64,000 nucleotides of DNA from Peptoniphilus harei. GTDB taxonomy: Bacteria; Bacillota; Clostridia; Tissierellales; Peptoniphilaceae. Location of the stretch: the NCBI RefSeq assembly GCF_900454685.1, contig NZ_UATM01000032.1, forward strand, positions 310,001 through 374,000, written 5' to 3'. Under the pieces are notes generated by a model. It saw only the letters and a list, made by a program, of their open reading frames with translations. It did no database searches and was not told where the DNA came from. Position numbers and translations under genes: made by a program. Numbering within the stretch: the stretch's first letter is position 1; the number at the start of each line of letters is the position of its first letter. Shown piece after piece: positions 25,654 through 34,911 of the stretch.

Positions 25654-26220
25654 TTATAAGGTAAGTAAGCCTAGGTGTTCCACTAAAATTTTTGTCCCCA
25701 ATAAAATCAAGATTACTCCACCTGCAACTTGGGCCTTGTCCTTTAAGGCTATGCCAAAGAACTTTCCTATTTGAACCCCAGCAAAGGAAATTATAAAAGT
25801 TGTAAGCCCAATCACTAGGACTGCAAGAGAAATTCTTATTTTTAAAAAGGCAAAGGAGACTCCAACTGCCAAGGCGTCAATGGAAGTTGCAATAGCAAGC
25901 ATAAAAAGATTTTTTATGTCAAGCCTATCTTCTTCCACAGGACAAGTCTTGTCTCTCGCCTCTCTTATCATGTTAAGTCCAATTAGCCCAAGAAGGACAA
26001 AGGCAATCCAGTGATCCATTGCCTGAAGTTTCTCTGCAAAGATAGACCCTAGTTGATATCCAATAAGAGGCATAAGTCCTTGGAAGACTCCAAAGAAGAG
26101 GGCTATCACAAGGGACTTCTCAAGAAAGTTTTTCTTAATTGCAAGCCCCTTACAAATGGCTGCTGCAAAGGCATCCATGGAAAGGCCCACTCCTATTAAT
26201 AATACTGAAATAAAATTCAT
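25654..26220 (-). CDS. mntP: Manganese efflux pump MntP
   Basis: 188 residues with six predicted membrane helices. The two MntP family acidic motifs are SMDAFAAAICKG near residue 15 and ATSIDALAVGVSFAFL near 112. It exports Mn2+ from the cytoplasm. Many mntP genes follow a yybP-ykoY manganese riboswitch, but only about 70 bases separate it from the glutaredoxin gene, and these hold just a terminator. No riboswitch is seen. Confidence 0.92.
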   Translation of the reverse strand: MNFISVLLIGVGLSMDAFAAAICKGLAIKKNFLEKSLVIALFFGVFQGLMPLIGYQLGSIFAEKLQAMDHWIAFVLLGLIGLNMIREARDKTCPVEEDRLDIKNLFMLAIATSIDALAVGVSFAFLKIRISLAVLVIGLTTFIISFAGVQIGKFFGIALKDKAQVAGGVILILLGTKILVEHLGLLTL

Positions 26221-26246
26221 CTACACCCACCAATCATCACTTGTCA

Positions 26247-26279
26247 CAAAAAAATAGATGCCGCAAAGCATCTATTTTT
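26247..26279 (-). terminator. Terminator of the glutaredoxin gene
   Basis: Minus strand AAATAGATGC-TTTGCG-GCATCTATTT followed by TTTTG, located between the glutaredoxin gene and mntP. Confidence 0.85.
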
Positions 26280-26293
26280 ATCTTATTTTAAAA

Positions 26294-26521
26294 TTATTTT
26301 AGCAATTCGTCTAATCTAGCCTTGTCGAATCCAACGATTTGTTCGTCGTCAACGCAGATTACAGGAACTCCTGTATATCCCATTGCCATTAATTCTTGTC
26401 TTGCTTCCTTGTCTGTTTGCACATTTTTTTCTTCAAAGGCAACTTCCTTATCCTTAAGATAGTCTTTTGCCATTGTGCAATAAGGACAAGTGTTACTTGT
26501 ATATACTGTTACTTTACTCAT
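26294..26521 (-). CDS. Glutaredoxin-like (NrdH/YruB-type) thiol redox protein
   Basis: 75 residues with the thioredoxin-fold active site CPYC at residues 13-16 and the cis-proline segment GVPVICVDDEQIVGFD. It shuttles electrons as a small disulfide reductase. The donor and target are unknown. Own promoter upstream and terminator downstream indicate a single-gene unit. AGGAGG site before the ATG. Confidence 0.9.
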   Translation of the reverse strand: MSKVTVYTSNTCPYCTMAKDYLKDKEVAFEEKNVQTDKEARQELMAMGYTGVPVICVDDEQIVGFDKARLDELLK

Positions 26522-26546
26522 TTTTATTCCTCCTCATTACAATTTC

Positions 26547-26576
26547 ATTATACTCCAAGGTCCTTTATAAAATCAA
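26547..26576 (-). promoter_or_regulatory. Promoter of the glutaredoxin gene
   Basis: Minus strand TTGATT (26571-26576), 18 bases, TATAAT (26547-26552), close to the start. Confidence 0.65.
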
Positions 26577-26639
26577 ACCTTTTGACTTTCTTCTATAATA
26601 AATAACTTTTATAAGGTTTTATAAATTTTTATCTAAAAG

Positions 26640-26990
26640 CTACAACTTATGCTCAGCATGTTCTAGTCCATCCTTAAAAATGCAGAGGACGTGATCATCA
26701 TCTAGGGAATAGTAGGCCCTTCTCCCGCGTCTCTTTACCTTGATTAGGTTTTGGGACCTAAGTAGGGCAAGTTGATGGGATATTGATGACTGGCTCATGC
26801 CAAGTAGTTCAGAAATATCGGATACGCATAGGGGACCCTTCATCAAGGCATAAATAATTTTTATCCTTGTTGGGTCTGACAGGGCCTTAAAGATTTGGGA
26901 TAAGTTACTTATTAACTTTTCTTTCTCATTGAAACTAGATATATCCGTCTGAACTTCTTCAGGAATATCATCTATAAAATTGTCCTTCAT
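26640..26990 (-). CDS. ArsR/SmtB-family metal-sensing repressor (CzrA/NmtR-like)
   Basis: The ATG at 26990 (MKDNFIDDIPEE) lies just after the ksgA stop and gives 116 residues. The winged helix reads ALSDPTRIKIIYALMKGPLC, SDISELLGMSQSSISHQLAL, KVKRRGRRAYYSLDDDHV. The final helix HVLCIFKDGLEHAEH has the Asp-His/His-His spacing of the alpha5 zinc/cobalt site of CzrA-type sensors. It probably derepresses a metal-efflux gene; none lies next to it. It is the last gene of the metG-tatD-rnmV-ksgA transcript by spacing, an unusual place for a metal sensor. Confidence 0.88.
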   Translation of the reverse strand: MKDNFIDDIPEEVQTDISSFNEKEKLISNLSQIFKALSDPTRIKIIYALMKGPLCVSDISELLGMSQSSISHQLALLRSQNLIKVKRRGRRAYYSLDDDHVLCIFKDGLEHAEHKL

Positions 26991-26997
26991 AGTTCTC

Positions 26998-27849
26998 TTA
27001 CCCCACACTTTTAAAGTTAACACTTAATACGATAAATTCTTCTAGGCTGAGGGTCTCTGCCCTTCTTCCTCCATCAATTCCACTGAGCTCAAGGGCTCTT
27101 TTTATTTCATCCTTGCTATAAGAAAGTCCTGAATTGGAAAAAGAGTTTATCAAAGTCTTTCTCCTAGTGGTAAAAGCTGCCCTAACTATTTTAAATAAGA
27201 AGTCTGTATCAAGGTCTTCTCTTTCCTTCATCTTTAAGTTGACAACTGCGGAGTCAACATTGGGCTTTGGCATAAAAACTGAGCTAGGCACTTGGAACTT
27301 GTACTTGCAGTCTGTGTAATAATTTATAAAAACTGAAAGTGATCCATAGTCCTTGTTACCAGGTTGTGCTGCTAACCTCTTTGCAACTTCCTTTTGAACC
27401 ATTACTGTTATAGAAATTAAATTAACCTTTGATAAAATCAACTTTTCTATAATTGGTGTGGTCACATAATAGGGAAGGTTGGCAACGACCTTAAAACCCT
27501 CGTCACCAAATTCTTCTTCAGCTATTTTTTTGAGGTCAAGGTCTAAAAAGTCTCCGTAAATTACCTTTACATTGTCTATGTCTAAGGTTTCCTTGTGAAG
27601 TTCTCTTAACTTTTCGTCAATCTCAACTGCCAAGACTTTTTTTGCCCTTAGGGCCAACTCCTCTGTCATTGTTCCAACTCCTGGACCAATTTCTAGGATG
27701 TTGTCATCTTCAGTGATTTCTGCTGCATCAGCAATTTTTCTTACAATATTTCCATCTATTAAAAAGTTTTGTCCCAGAGACTTTGTAAATCTAAAGCCAT
27801 ACTTGGAAAGAATTTCTGAAAGTTTGCTGGGTTTATATAATCTATCTAT
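26998..27849 (-). CDS. ksgA: 16S rRNA dimethyladenosine transferase KsgA, apparent AUA start
   Basis: The conserved protein reads from DRLYKPSKLSEILSKYGFRF and TKSLGQNFLIDGN through the SAM loop LEIGPGVGTMTEEL and the catalytic NLPYYVTTPI, 283 residues if started at ATA (27849-27847). No in-frame ATG, GTG or TTG exists before Met60 (27669), which is inside the SAM-binding motif, and an in-frame TGA lies nine bases upstream of the ATA. The ATA occupies the position of the usual initiator and overlaps the rnmV stop by 8 bases. The enzyme dimethylates A1518/A1519 of 16S rRNA. Either an AUA start with translational coupling or an ATG-to-ATA change or miscall. Confidence 0.88.
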   Translation of the reverse strand: MDRLYKPSKLSEILSKYGFRFTKSLGQNFLIDGNIVRKIADAAEITEDDNILEIGPGVGTMTEELALRAKKVLAVEIDEKLRELHKETLDIDNVKVIYGDFLDLDLKKIAEEEFGDEGFKVVANLPYYVTTPIIEKLILSKVNLISITVMVQKEVAKRLAAQPGNKDYGSLSVFINYYTDCKYKFQVPSSVFMPKPNVDSAVVNLKMKEREDLDTDFLFKIVRAAFTTRRKTLINSFSNSGLSYSKDEIKRALELSGIDGGRRAETLSLEEFIVLSVNFKSVG

Positions 27850-28393
27850 GGGAGTTCACTTCCTTCATAGCCTCTTCAAATTCTTCCCTTGTTATGCCAA
27901 AGGAATTTAATTTGCTAAGAGTCTTTTTTCCATTTCCATATCCTATTTTTAGGATTTCAGAAAGCATTTCACGTCTACTGCTTGCATCATCAGAGTTTAT
28001 TAGGTCGTTCTTTATTAAGTCAGCCATGGTAAATTCTGTTGATTTTTCTGCTTTTGTTGCCCTTGCAGCCTTTAGGGCCTTTAGGATTTCTTCTGGAGAT
28101 GCATTTTCAACTCCAATGTCCCCATGCTTTGTAGAGACCCTTTGGGAAAGGTAGGCATGCTTGGCAGTGGGAATTTCATCAGCGATTCTCTTCCTAATTT
28201 GTGATCCAACATAGTCAGAGTCTGTGAAAATTATTATTCCCTTCTTATTGTCCATTTCCTTTAAGAGATTTATTAATTTTCTTCCGAAAGCAAAGCCGTG
28301 AGTGGTTATAATTTCTGCATCAACTGCCTTTTTAATGGCAATTTCATCATCACGACCCTCTGCGACAATTACTTCTTTAATTGTCATCTTCAT
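27842..28393 (-). CDS. rnmV: Ribonuclease M5 (5S rRNA maturase)
   Basis: 183 residues with the N-terminal TOPRIM domain: VIVAEGRDDEIAIKKAV (catalytic Glu) and IIIFTDSDYVGSQIRKRI (DxD). The HAYLSQ/KHGDIGVENASPE segment is typical of RNase M5. It trims 5S rRNA precursors. ATG overlaps the tatD stop (ATGA), and ksgA follows, the order conserved in Firmicutes. Confidence 0.95.
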   Translation of the reverse strand: MKMTIKEVIVAEGRDDEIAIKKAVDAEIITTHGFAFGRKLINLLKEMDNKKGIIIFTDSDYVGSQIRKRIADEIPTAKHAYLSQRVSTKHGDIGVENASPEEILKALKAARATKAEKSTEFTMADLIKNDLINSDDASSRREMLSEILKIGYGNGKKTLSKLNSFGITREEFEEAMKEVNSHR

Positions 28394-29154
28394 ATTCCAA
28401 AAAACCTCTTTGTATTTTCTGCCGTTATCTTTTCCACTTCTTCTGGGTCAATTTTCCTTAGGTCTGCAATGTATTGGCAGACAAACTTAACAAGCTTAGG
28501 CTCATTTCTCTTGCCCCTGTGTGGAACAGGTGTCATGTAAGGACAGTCTGTCTCAAGTAGGAGCCTATCAAGTGGGACCTTCTTTGCAACTTCCTTTGGA
28601 GTCTTGGCGTTCTTAAAGGTAACAGCACCACCTAGGGCAATGTAGTCTCCCATCTTCACATACTCTTCCATCATCTCAACTGATTGGGAGAAGCAGTGGA
28701 TTAAGGCTGTAAATTCATATTTTTCGTGAGCCTCTTTTAAGATGTCAAAGGTATCCTTAACTGCATCACGAGAGTGGATGACAATATTTTTGCCAAGTCT
28801 TGCCGCAAGTTCAATTTGTCTTTTAAAGACTTCCTTTTGCACATCTCTTGGAGAGTTGTCGTAGTAATAATCTAAACCAATTTCTCCAATTGCCATGACT
28901 TTTTCATTTTTTGAAAGTTCAATTAACCTTTCTTCAACCCCATCATCATAAGTCTTTGCCTCATGAGGGTGGACTCCAATGGCTGCATAAATATTTTCAT
29001 ACTTATTTGCAAGTTCCACCGACCTCTCAGATGATGGGAGGTCAGAAGAATTATTTATTACAAGTTCTATTCCATTATCGCCTAGGCTCTTGATTAGGCT
29101 ATCTCTATCTTCATCAAAGGCCTGATCATCTAGGTGGACATGTGAATCTATCAT
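28390..29154 (-). CDS. tatD: TatD family metal-dependent DNase
   Basis: 254 residues, full length. N-terminal metal-binding MIDSHVHLDD, AIGEIGLDYYYD near residue 92, NIVIHSRDAVKDTFD, the CFSQSVEMMEEYV helix and LLETDCPYMTPVPHRGKRNE near the C-terminus are all family signatures. It is a cytosolic 3'-5' exonuclease-type hydrolase. It sits 8 bases after metG and overlaps rnmV, forming one operon. Confidence 0.95.
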   Translation of the reverse strand: MIDSHVHLDDQAFDEDRDSLIKSLGDNGIELVINNSSDLPSSERSVELANKYENIYAAIGVHPHEAKTYDDGVEERLIELSKNEKVMAIGEIGLDYYYDNSPRDVQKEVFKRQIELAARLGKNIVIHSRDAVKDTFDILKEAHEKYEFTALIHCFSQSVEMMEEYVKMGDYIALGGAVTFKNAKTPKEVAKKVPLDRLLLETDCPYMTPVPHRGKRNEPKLVKFVCQYIADLRKIDPEEVEKITAENTKRFFGI

Positions 29155-29162
29155 CTTTTCTC

Positions 29163-31118
29163 CTAACTAATTTTTGCTCCTGATTTAAGGTCAGCTAAAG
29201 TTGATGCAAGGCTTAGGTTCTTTTCATCATCTTCTGCTGCAAGAATCATTCCCTTGGATTCAACTCCTCTTAACTTAATTGGCTTTAAGTTTACAATCAT
29301 TAGGACCTTCTTGCCAATTAAATCTTCTTTTTTGTAGTAGTCCTTGATGCCAGATACAACTTGTCTATCCATGTCACCAACTTTTAATTTTAAAACAAAA
29401 AGTTTGTCAGCATTTGGATGGTCTTCCACATCAACAACTTCAGCCACTCTTATATCAAGTTTGTCAAAATCATCTATAGTAACTTCTTCTTTTATATCTT
29501 CTTTTTCTTCCTTATTTTCTTTCATAATTCTTGACTCTAATAGGGCTATGTTTTCTTCATTAAATCTTTCAATTTCAGCTTCTATATCAAGTCTTGGGAA
29601 GATAACTTCTCCCTTCTTAACCTTAGTTCCATCAGGAAGTAGACCAAATACTCTCGAATCTTCCCAGTTAATTTTTTCATCAAGGCCAAGTTGCTCCCTA
29701 ATCTTAAGTGAAGTTTCCTTGATAAATGGATAAATTAGAACAGAAACAATTCTCAAACTTTCGGCCAAGTTATATAAAACAGTGTTTAGCCTGTCTTTCT
29801 TGTCTTCATCCTTTGCAAGCTTCCAAGGTTCTGTTTCGTCAACATACTTGTTAGTCCTTCTTATTAACTTCCAAATTGATTCTAGGGCAACAGAGAATTC
29901 ATAGTGTTCCATTGCTTTTTCAACATTATCTACAACGGAAACTGCAAGATTCTCTAAATCGTCATCAACATCTTCCCTTACACCCATGTCCTCGATTACT
30001 CCGTTGTTGTACTTGCCAACCATGGAGACAGTCCTTGAAAGTAGGTTACCAAGGTCATTGGCCAAGTCAGAGTTAAGTCTTTGCATGAATTTTTCTATAT
30101 TAAAGGATCCATCAGAACCAAAGGAGAATTCACGAAGTAGGAAGTACTTAAGAGCGTCAACTCCGTAAAGCTTGATAATTGGTTCAGGGTAAATAACATT
30201 TCCCTTGGACTTACTCATCTTGTCGTTGTCAAATAAAATCCAACCGTGACCAAATACCTTGTCTGGTAGAGGTAAATCTAGAGCCATTAAAATTGCTGGC
30301 CAAATAATTACGTGGAATCTGATGATTTCCTTTCCAACAAAGTGGACACCAGCTGGCCAATAGTCATTGAATTTTTCCTTGTCAGTTCCGTAACCAATTG
30401 CAGTCAAGTAGCAAGTTAGGGCATCAATCCAAACATAGACAACGTGTTTTGGATCAAAGGGAACTTTAACTCCCCAGTCAAAAGTTGACCTTGAAACAGA
30501 AAGGTCTTCAAGTCCACTTTCTCCTTCAAAAAAGTTTCTAACCATTTCATTTTTTCTAAAAGCTGGCTCAATAAACTCTGGGTGGTCTTCGTAATATTTT
30601 AAAAGTCTGTCCTTGTATTTAGAAAGTCTAAAGAAGTAGGACTCTTCATTAGTAAGTTCAGTTGGTCTGCCACAATCTGGACAAGTGTGACCTTCACCTA
30701 GTTGAGCTTCAGTCCAGAAGGATTCACAAGGTTTACAATAATATCCCTCGTATTCGCCCTTGTAGATGTCTCCCTTGTCATAGAGCTTTTGGAAGATCTC
30801 TTGGACATCCCTTTGGTGGTTCTCATCAGTTGACCTAACAAAGTAATCGTAGTCAATATCCATAATTTCCCAAAGCTTTTTGATATTTTTAACAATTCCA
30901 TCAACATAAGCCTTTGGCTCCATGCCAAATTCCTTAGCCTTATCTTCTATTTTTTGGCCGTGTTCATCAGTACCAGTAGTAAAGAAAACATCGTAACCTT
31001 GCATTGTCTTAAATCTCTTTACGCAATCAACTGCCACAGTACAATAAGTGTGACCAATGTGAAGATTGTCACTTGGATAGTAAATTGGCGTTGTGACATA
31101 AAATTTTTTATTACTCAT
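29163..31118 (-). CDS. metG: Methionyl-tRNA synthetase with C-terminal tRNA-binding domain
   Basis: GGAGG before the ATG at 31118 fixes the start, giving 651 residues. HIGH box (NLHIGHTYCTVAVD), zinc-knuckle insertion (YYCKPCESF, then HTCPDCGR) and KMSKS box (NDKMSKSKGNVI) are present. The C-terminal ~100 residues are a Trbp111/EMAP-like OB-fold (FDKLDIRVAEVVDVEDHPNA), which aids dimerisation and tRNA binding. It is the first gene of the metG-tatD-rnmV-ksgA-arsR cluster, with its own promoter and a short leader. Confidence 0.97.
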   Translation of the reverse strand: MSNKKFYVTTPIYYPSDNLHIGHTYCTVAVDCVKRFKTMQGYDVFFTTGTDEHGQKIEDKAKEFGMEPKAYVDGIVKNIKKLWEIMDIDYDYFVRSTDENHQRDVQEIFQKLYDKGDIYKGEYEGYYCKPCESFWTEAQLGEGHTCPDCGRPTELTNEESYFFRLSKYKDRLLKYYEDHPEFIEPAFRKNEMVRNFFEGESGLEDLSVSRSTFDWGVKVPFDPKHVVYVWIDALTCYLTAIGYGTDKEKFNDYWPAGVHFVGKEIIRFHVIIWPAILMALDLPLPDKVFGHGWILFDNDKMSKSKGNVIYPEPIIKLYGVDALKYFLLREFSFGSDGSFNIEKFMQRLNSDLANDLGNLLSRTVSMVGKYNNGVIEDMGVREDVDDDLENLAVSVVDNVEKAMEHYEFSVALESIWKLIRRTNKYVDETEPWKLAKDEDKKDRLNTVLYNLAESLRIVSVLIYPFIKETSLKIREQLGLDEKINWEDSRVFGLLPDGTKVKKGEVIFPRLDIEAEIERFNEENIALLESRIMKENKEEKEDIKEEVTIDDFDKLDIRVAEVVDVEDHPNADKLFVLKLKVGDMDRQVVSGIKDYYKKEDLIGKKVLMIVNLKPIKLRGVESKGMILAAEDDEKNLSLASTLADLKSGAKIS

Positions 31119-31129
31119 AAAACCTCCAT

Positions 31130-31150
31130 AAAAAAACCCAATCCACTGGG
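31130..31150 (-). promoter_or_regulatory. Short hairpin with T run in the metG leader
   Basis: Minus strand CCCA-GTGGAT-TGGG followed by seven T, ending just before the metG ribosome-binding site. The stem is only four pairs, so attenuation is possible but weakly supported. No T-box was found here. Confidence 0.25.
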
Positions 31151-31207
31151 ATAAGGTCTTGGCATAAACTGTCAATATTCCGATAAATTTCTACATATAT
31201 TAGAATA

Positions 31208-31236
31208 ATTATAACTGAATAAGACTATAAAATCAA
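31208..31236 (-). promoter_or_regulatory. Promoter of the metG operon
   Basis: Minus strand TTGATT (31231-31236), 17-base spacer, TATAAT (31208-31213), giving a leader of about 80 bases. Confidence 0.65.
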
Positions 31237-31369
31237 TTTCAAGGTCTAATTTATCAACTTCTACTTAGTCCATAAAATAATTTTATATGCCAAATTTTTT
31301 ATCTTGTTGTATAATAGATACTTGTTTCATAAATTATTTTTATAAATAAATTTTAATCAGGAGGTTATT

Positions 31370-32359
31370 ATGAATAAAAATTTACTTAAGGGCCTAATTT
31401 TTTCTGGCCTTATTGGTCTTGTTGCCTACTTCTTAGGCAAGAGCTTTCCACTTGTTGGTGGACCTGTCTTTGGTATCTTACTTGGAATTATTTTAAATAA
31501 TTTTAAAAGACCAGAGTCCTTTGAAGCTGGAATTAAGTTTACATCCAAAAAAGTTTTGCAATACGCCGTAATCCTTTTGGGTTTTGGACTTAATCTTGGA
31601 GAAATTATTGTTGTTGGTAAGTCATCACTTCTTATAATTCTCTCAACAATTTCCACTGCCTTAATTATTTCCTTTGTCGTTGCAAAAATTCTAAATATTG
31701 ATTCCAACATCGCAACTCTTGTTGGTGTTGGCTCATCAATTTGTGGTGGATCTGCCATTGCTGCAACTGCACCTGTTATCAATGCAAAGGATGAGGATGT
31801 TGCAACTTCTATTTCTGTAATATTTTTGTTTAACATCATCGCCGCTCTAATCTTCCCAACTCTTGGGGTTAAGCTTGGCATGACTCACACAGGCTTTGGC
31901 ATGTGGGCAGGAACTGCTATTAACGACACATCTTCTGTTGTGGCAGCAAGTGGAACTTGGTCAACTATGTTTAATGACGACACAGCTCTTAACTATGCGA
32001 CAATTGTAAAATTAACAAGGACTCTTGCCATTATCCCAATCACTCTTGGTCTTGGCATTATAAAGTCAAAGGAAAGTACAGAAAAAGTTAGCGTTCTTAA
32101 AACTTTCCCAACTTTTATCCTCTTCTTCCTTCTTGCATCAATTATCACAACTGTCCTTCCATTACCTGACTCCTTCTTGTCAGCTATGAAGTTCTTGTCA
32201 AAGTTCTTTATAATTATGGCAATGTCAGCTATTGGTCTTAACACAGACCTTAAAAAATTAATTTCTCAAGGTGGTAAGGCAATCATAGAAGGTGCTCTTT
32301 GCTGGATAGGAATTATTTGTGTCAGCTTGTTTATGCAACACTTATTACACATTTGGTAA
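31370..32359 (+). CDS. YeiH/UPF0324 family putative sulfate exporter
   Basis: 329 residues with about ten hydrophobic segments. The UPF0324 signatures are present: YAVILLGFGLNLGEI, VGSSICGGSAIAATAPVINA with an acidic follow-up (KDEDVATSIS), and WAGTAINDTSSVVAASGTWS. The family is annotated as putative sulfate or sulfonate exporters, though the substrate is rarely proven. AGGAGG site before the ATG. It is a single gene, divergent from metG. Confidence 0.88.
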   Translation: MNKNLLKGLIFSGLIGLVAYFLGKSFPLVGGPVFGILLGIILNNFKRPESFEAGIKFTSKKVLQYAVILLGFGLNLGEIIVVGKSSLLIILSTISTALIISFVVAKILNIDSNIATLVGVGSSICGGSAIAATAPVINAKDEDVATSISVIFLFNIIAALIFPTLGVKLGMTHTGFGMWAGTAINDTSSVVAASGTWSTMFNDDTALNYATIVKLTRTLAIIPITLGLGIIKSKESTEKVSVLKTFPTFILFFLLASIITTVLPLPDSFLSAMKFLSKFFIIMAMSAIGLNTDLKKLISQGGKAIIEGALCWIGIICVSLFMQHLLHIW

Positions 32360-32378
32360 GATTTTTATAATTTATTTT

Positions 32379-32403
32379 GCAGCCTTAAGAGGCTGCTTTT
32401 TTT
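32379..32403 (+). terminator. Terminator of the YeiH gene
   Basis: GCAGCC-TTAAGA-GGCTGC followed by seven T. Confidence 0.93.
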
Positions 32404-32464
32404 GTGGAATTCTTTCTATATAAATTAAAGCTTATAAAGATTAAAATAGTCTTATAAAAATAGC

Positions 32465-32491
32465 AAAAAAATAAAGGCCCTCTCGAGCCTT
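32465..32491 (-). terminator. Terminator of the lysine ABC transporter operon
   Basis: Minus strand AAGGCTC-GAGA-GGGCCTT with one G-U pair, then TATTTTTTT. Confidence 0.75.
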
Positions 32492-32495
32492 TTCT

Positions 32496-33227
32496 TTATA
32501 AAACCATGGACAAAAATTCCTTTGCCCTTTGTGTCTTTGGATTTGTGAAAAATTCTTTTGAGTCTTCGTCTTCTGCTATGACTCCCTTGTCCATAAAGAG
32601 GACCCTGTTGGACACGTCTCTTGCGAAACCCATCTCATGAGTCACAACAAGCATTGTGAGTCCCTCTTCTGCCAAGTCCCTCATAACATTTAGGACTTCT
32701 TTTACCATCTCTGGGTCAAGAGCCGATGTTGGCTCGTCAAAAAGTAGAACTTCAGGATTCATGGAAAGGGACCTTGCTATTGCCACCCTTTGCTTTTGTC
32801 CACCAGATAGGGATGTTGGTCTTGCGTCTCTAAAGGGATACATGCCAACTTTTTCAAGGAATTGGTCTGCAATCTTAACTGCCTCATCGCGAGACCTCTT
32901 TAGGACCTTGACTTGTCCTATTACACAATTTTCAAGTACAGACATGTTGTTAAAGAGGTTAAAGGATTGAAAAACCATTCCAACTTTTGTCCTGTAATTA
33001 TTAATAGAAGAATTTTCTTCTAGGATGTTTTCTCCGTGGTATAAAATCCTTCCAGAGTCTGGTTCTTCCAAGAGGTTGATGCATCTTAAGAGAGTCGATT
33101 TACCTGATCCAGATGAACCAATTATTGAAACAACTTCGCCCTTTTGGACCTTAAAATTTATTCCCTTTAAAACTTCATTTGCTCCAAAACTTTTTTCCAA
33201 GTTTTCTATTTCAAAAATATTGGCCAT
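32496..33227 (-). CDS. Amino-acid ABC transporter ATP-binding protein (predicted lysine)
   Basis: 243 residues of the GlnQ/HisP class. Walker [16 protein letters not shown]-loop [11 protein letters not shown], signature [15 protein letters not shown], Walker [15 protein letters not shown] and the switch His in [10 protein letters not shown] are all intact. It powers import by the permease encoded just upstream. The permease stop and this ATG are one base apart. The lysine riboswitch in front of the operon suggests lysine as substrate. Confidence 0.94.
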   Translation of the reverse strand: MANIFEIENLEKSFGANEVLKGINFKVQKGEVVSIIGSSGSGKSTLLRCINLLEEPDSGRILYHGENILEENSSINNYRTKVGMVFQSFNLFNNMSVLENCVIGQVKVLKRSRDEAVKIADQFLEKVGMYPFRDARPTSLSGGQKQRVAIARSLSMNPEVLLFDEPTSALDPEMVKEVLNVMRDLAEEGLTMLVVTHEMGFARDVSNRVLFMDKGVIAEDEDSKEFFTNPKTQRAKEFLSMVL

Positions 33228-33228
33228 C

Positions 33229-33999
33229 TCACACCTCTTCCTTTACTTCTATAACTTCTGCTGTTGATTGTGATCCGTAAATCTTATAAGATCCATCTCC
33301 GTCTAACTTCTTCTCAACAAGCTTCATAATTTGACTCACACTTACTGTTAAGACTAAATAAATTAAGGCTGTTATGAAGAAGACTTCGAAGTATCTAAGA
33401 TAAGTTCCTGCAGCTGACTTTGAAATGAAGAATAGTTCTGAAACAGAAATTACATTAAGAACTGAGGAATCCTTGATGTTTACAATAAATTCATTTCCAA
33501 CTGAAGGGATAATATTTCTCACAGCTTGAGGAAGGACAACTTCCGTCATTGTTTGCCAATGAGTCATTCCAATGGAAAGGGCTCCTTCAGTTTGTCCCTT
33601 GTCTACAGAAATAATTCCACCTCTTATTATCTCTGCCATGTAAGCTCCTGTGTTTACAGAAACTATAATTAGGGCTGAAGGCATAGCTGCCATATTTAAA
33701 TTAAAATATTGAAGGGATCCGTAATAAAACATCATGGCTTGAACCATCATTGGAGTTCCCCTGATTACTTGGATATAAATACTAATGATGACATTTAAAA
33801 CCTTTAGGCCCACCCTCTTAAATGCAGATGACTTTTTATTTACTTTTGTCGTTCTTACTATTGCGATTAAAAGACCTATTAAAAAACCAATTAAAGTACC
33901 CACAACGGCAATTATAATTGTATTAATAGTCCCCTCAATAAAGAGGGGGCCATATTCTTTTAATAAAAATCCAATCCATCCAAAAAAACTACTTGGCAT
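33229..33999 (-). CDS. Amino-acid ABC transporter permease (predicted lysine)
   Basis: 256 residues of the HisM/GlnP type. Four to five membrane segments surround the EAA loop ([20 protein letters not shown], then [18 protein letters not shown]). The N-terminal segment resembles [20 protein letters not shown] and ends in an RGTPMMVQ motif, both usual for polar amino-acid permeases. It probably acts as a homodimer since only one permease gene is present. Substrate inferred from the upstream lysine riboswitch. Confidence 0.93.
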   Translation of the reverse strand: MPSSFFGWIGFLLKEYGPLFIEGTINTIIIAVVGTLIGFLIGLLIAIVRTTKVNKKSSAFKRVGLKVLNVIISIYIQVIRGTPMMVQAMMFYYGSLQYFNLNMAAMPSALIIVSVNTGAYMAEIIRGGIISVDKGQTEGALSIGMTHWQTMTEVVLPQAVRNIIPSVGNEFIVNIKDSSVLNVISVSELFFISKSAAGTYLRYFEVFFITALIYLVLTVSVSQIMKLVEKKLDGDGSYKIYGSQSTAEVIEVKEEV

Positions 34000-34014
34000 A
34001 TTTATCTCCTATAC

Positions 34015-34869
34015 TTATTCACCTAGGGGTTGGTTAACAACCGCTTCTTCCATTATGCTTTGTCTTTCATCTTCAGAAATTTTTGAAAGAGCTTCGTTTA
34101 CTTGGTCAAGAAGTTCTGTGTTTCCTTTTTTAACTCCTACTGCAATTGATGTGTCTTCAACAGAAGTTTGGAATCCATTAGCTTCATCAAATTCAACAAA
34201 AGTTAAGTCGTCATTTGCTGCTACAGCTGATAGGGCTCCAGGTCTTTCAGAAATGTAACCGTCAATCTTTCCACTTCTAAGAGCAACTATCATTGCTGGG
34301 AAAGTTTCAAGAGCAGTTGATTTGTTTACGCCTTCCATTTGATCAATAACATCGTAGTGGAAAGTGTTAAGTTGACCAGTTATATTTGCTCCTGCAAAAT
34401 CATTTATGTTTTTTGCATTAACAAGAGGAGAGTCTTTTTTAACAACAACTACAAGGTCTGATGTGTAGTAAGTGTCAGAGAAGTCAAGAGTTTCCTTTCT
34501 TTCTTCAGTTGGACTCATGCCTGCTATAATAAGGTCGATTTTTCCAGATGTAATAGCTGGAGTAAGACCATTCCATTCAGTTTTTACAATTTCAAGATTT
34601 TTGTCCATGGACTCAGCAATTTTCTTTGCGATTTCAACGTCGTATCCACCAGCATATCCACCTGCTGCAATTGCATAGCCGTGTTCTTCACCAGTTTGTG
34701 TCCAGTTAAATGGAGCGTAGTCACATTCCATTCCAACTCTTAATGTGTCTGAGTCAGCTGGTGCAGCAGCTGATCCCCCATCACCCTTTGGGTTACAAGC
34801 TGTTAAAAGCATTGTTCCTGCTATAGCTCCAACTAGTAGTAATCTTCTTGCGTTTCTTCTTAAATTCAT
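34015..34869 (-). CDS. Amino-acid ABC transporter substrate-binding lipoprotein (predicted lysine)
   Basis: 284 residues with a lipoprotein signal peptide (lipobox LLTAC, mature N-terminal Cys about residue 25) and an SBP_bac_3 domain: RVGMECDYAPFNWTQTGEE, GYDVEIAKKIAES, DLIIAGMSPTEERKETLDFS, YYTSDLVVVVKKDS. The TEERKE and acidic pocket residues are typical for basic or polar amino acids. It captures substrate outside the membrane. It is first in the operon and follows the lysine riboswitch terminator directly. Confidence 0.93.
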   Translation of the reverse strand: MNLRRNARRLLLVGAIAGTMLLTACNPKGDGGSAAAPADSDTLRVGMECDYAPFNWTQTGEEHGYAIAAGGYAGGYDVEIAKKIAESMDKNLEIVKTEWNGLTPAITSGKIDLIIAGMSPTEERKETLDFSDTYYTSDLVVVVKKDSPLVNAKNINDFAGANITGQLNTFHYDVIDQMEGVNKSTALETFPAMIVALRSGKIDGYISERPGALSAVAANDDLTFVEFDEANGFQTSVEDTSIAVGVKKGNTELLDQVNEALSKISEDERQSIMEEAVVNQPLGE

Positions 34870-34911
34870 GATATACCTCCGTAAAAATCTTCGGTAACTA
34901 TCAAAAAGTAA

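Noticed and set aside
26221..26293. Manganese (yybP-ykoY) riboswitch before mntP
   Set aside because: The gap is too short and is filled by the glutaredoxin terminator.
31119..31165. Sixteen-codon leader peptide overlapping the metG start
   Set aside because: A frame MPRPYPSGLGFFMEVL exists but has no ribosome-binding site and only two Met codons. Attenuation is not supported beyond a 4-bp hairpin.
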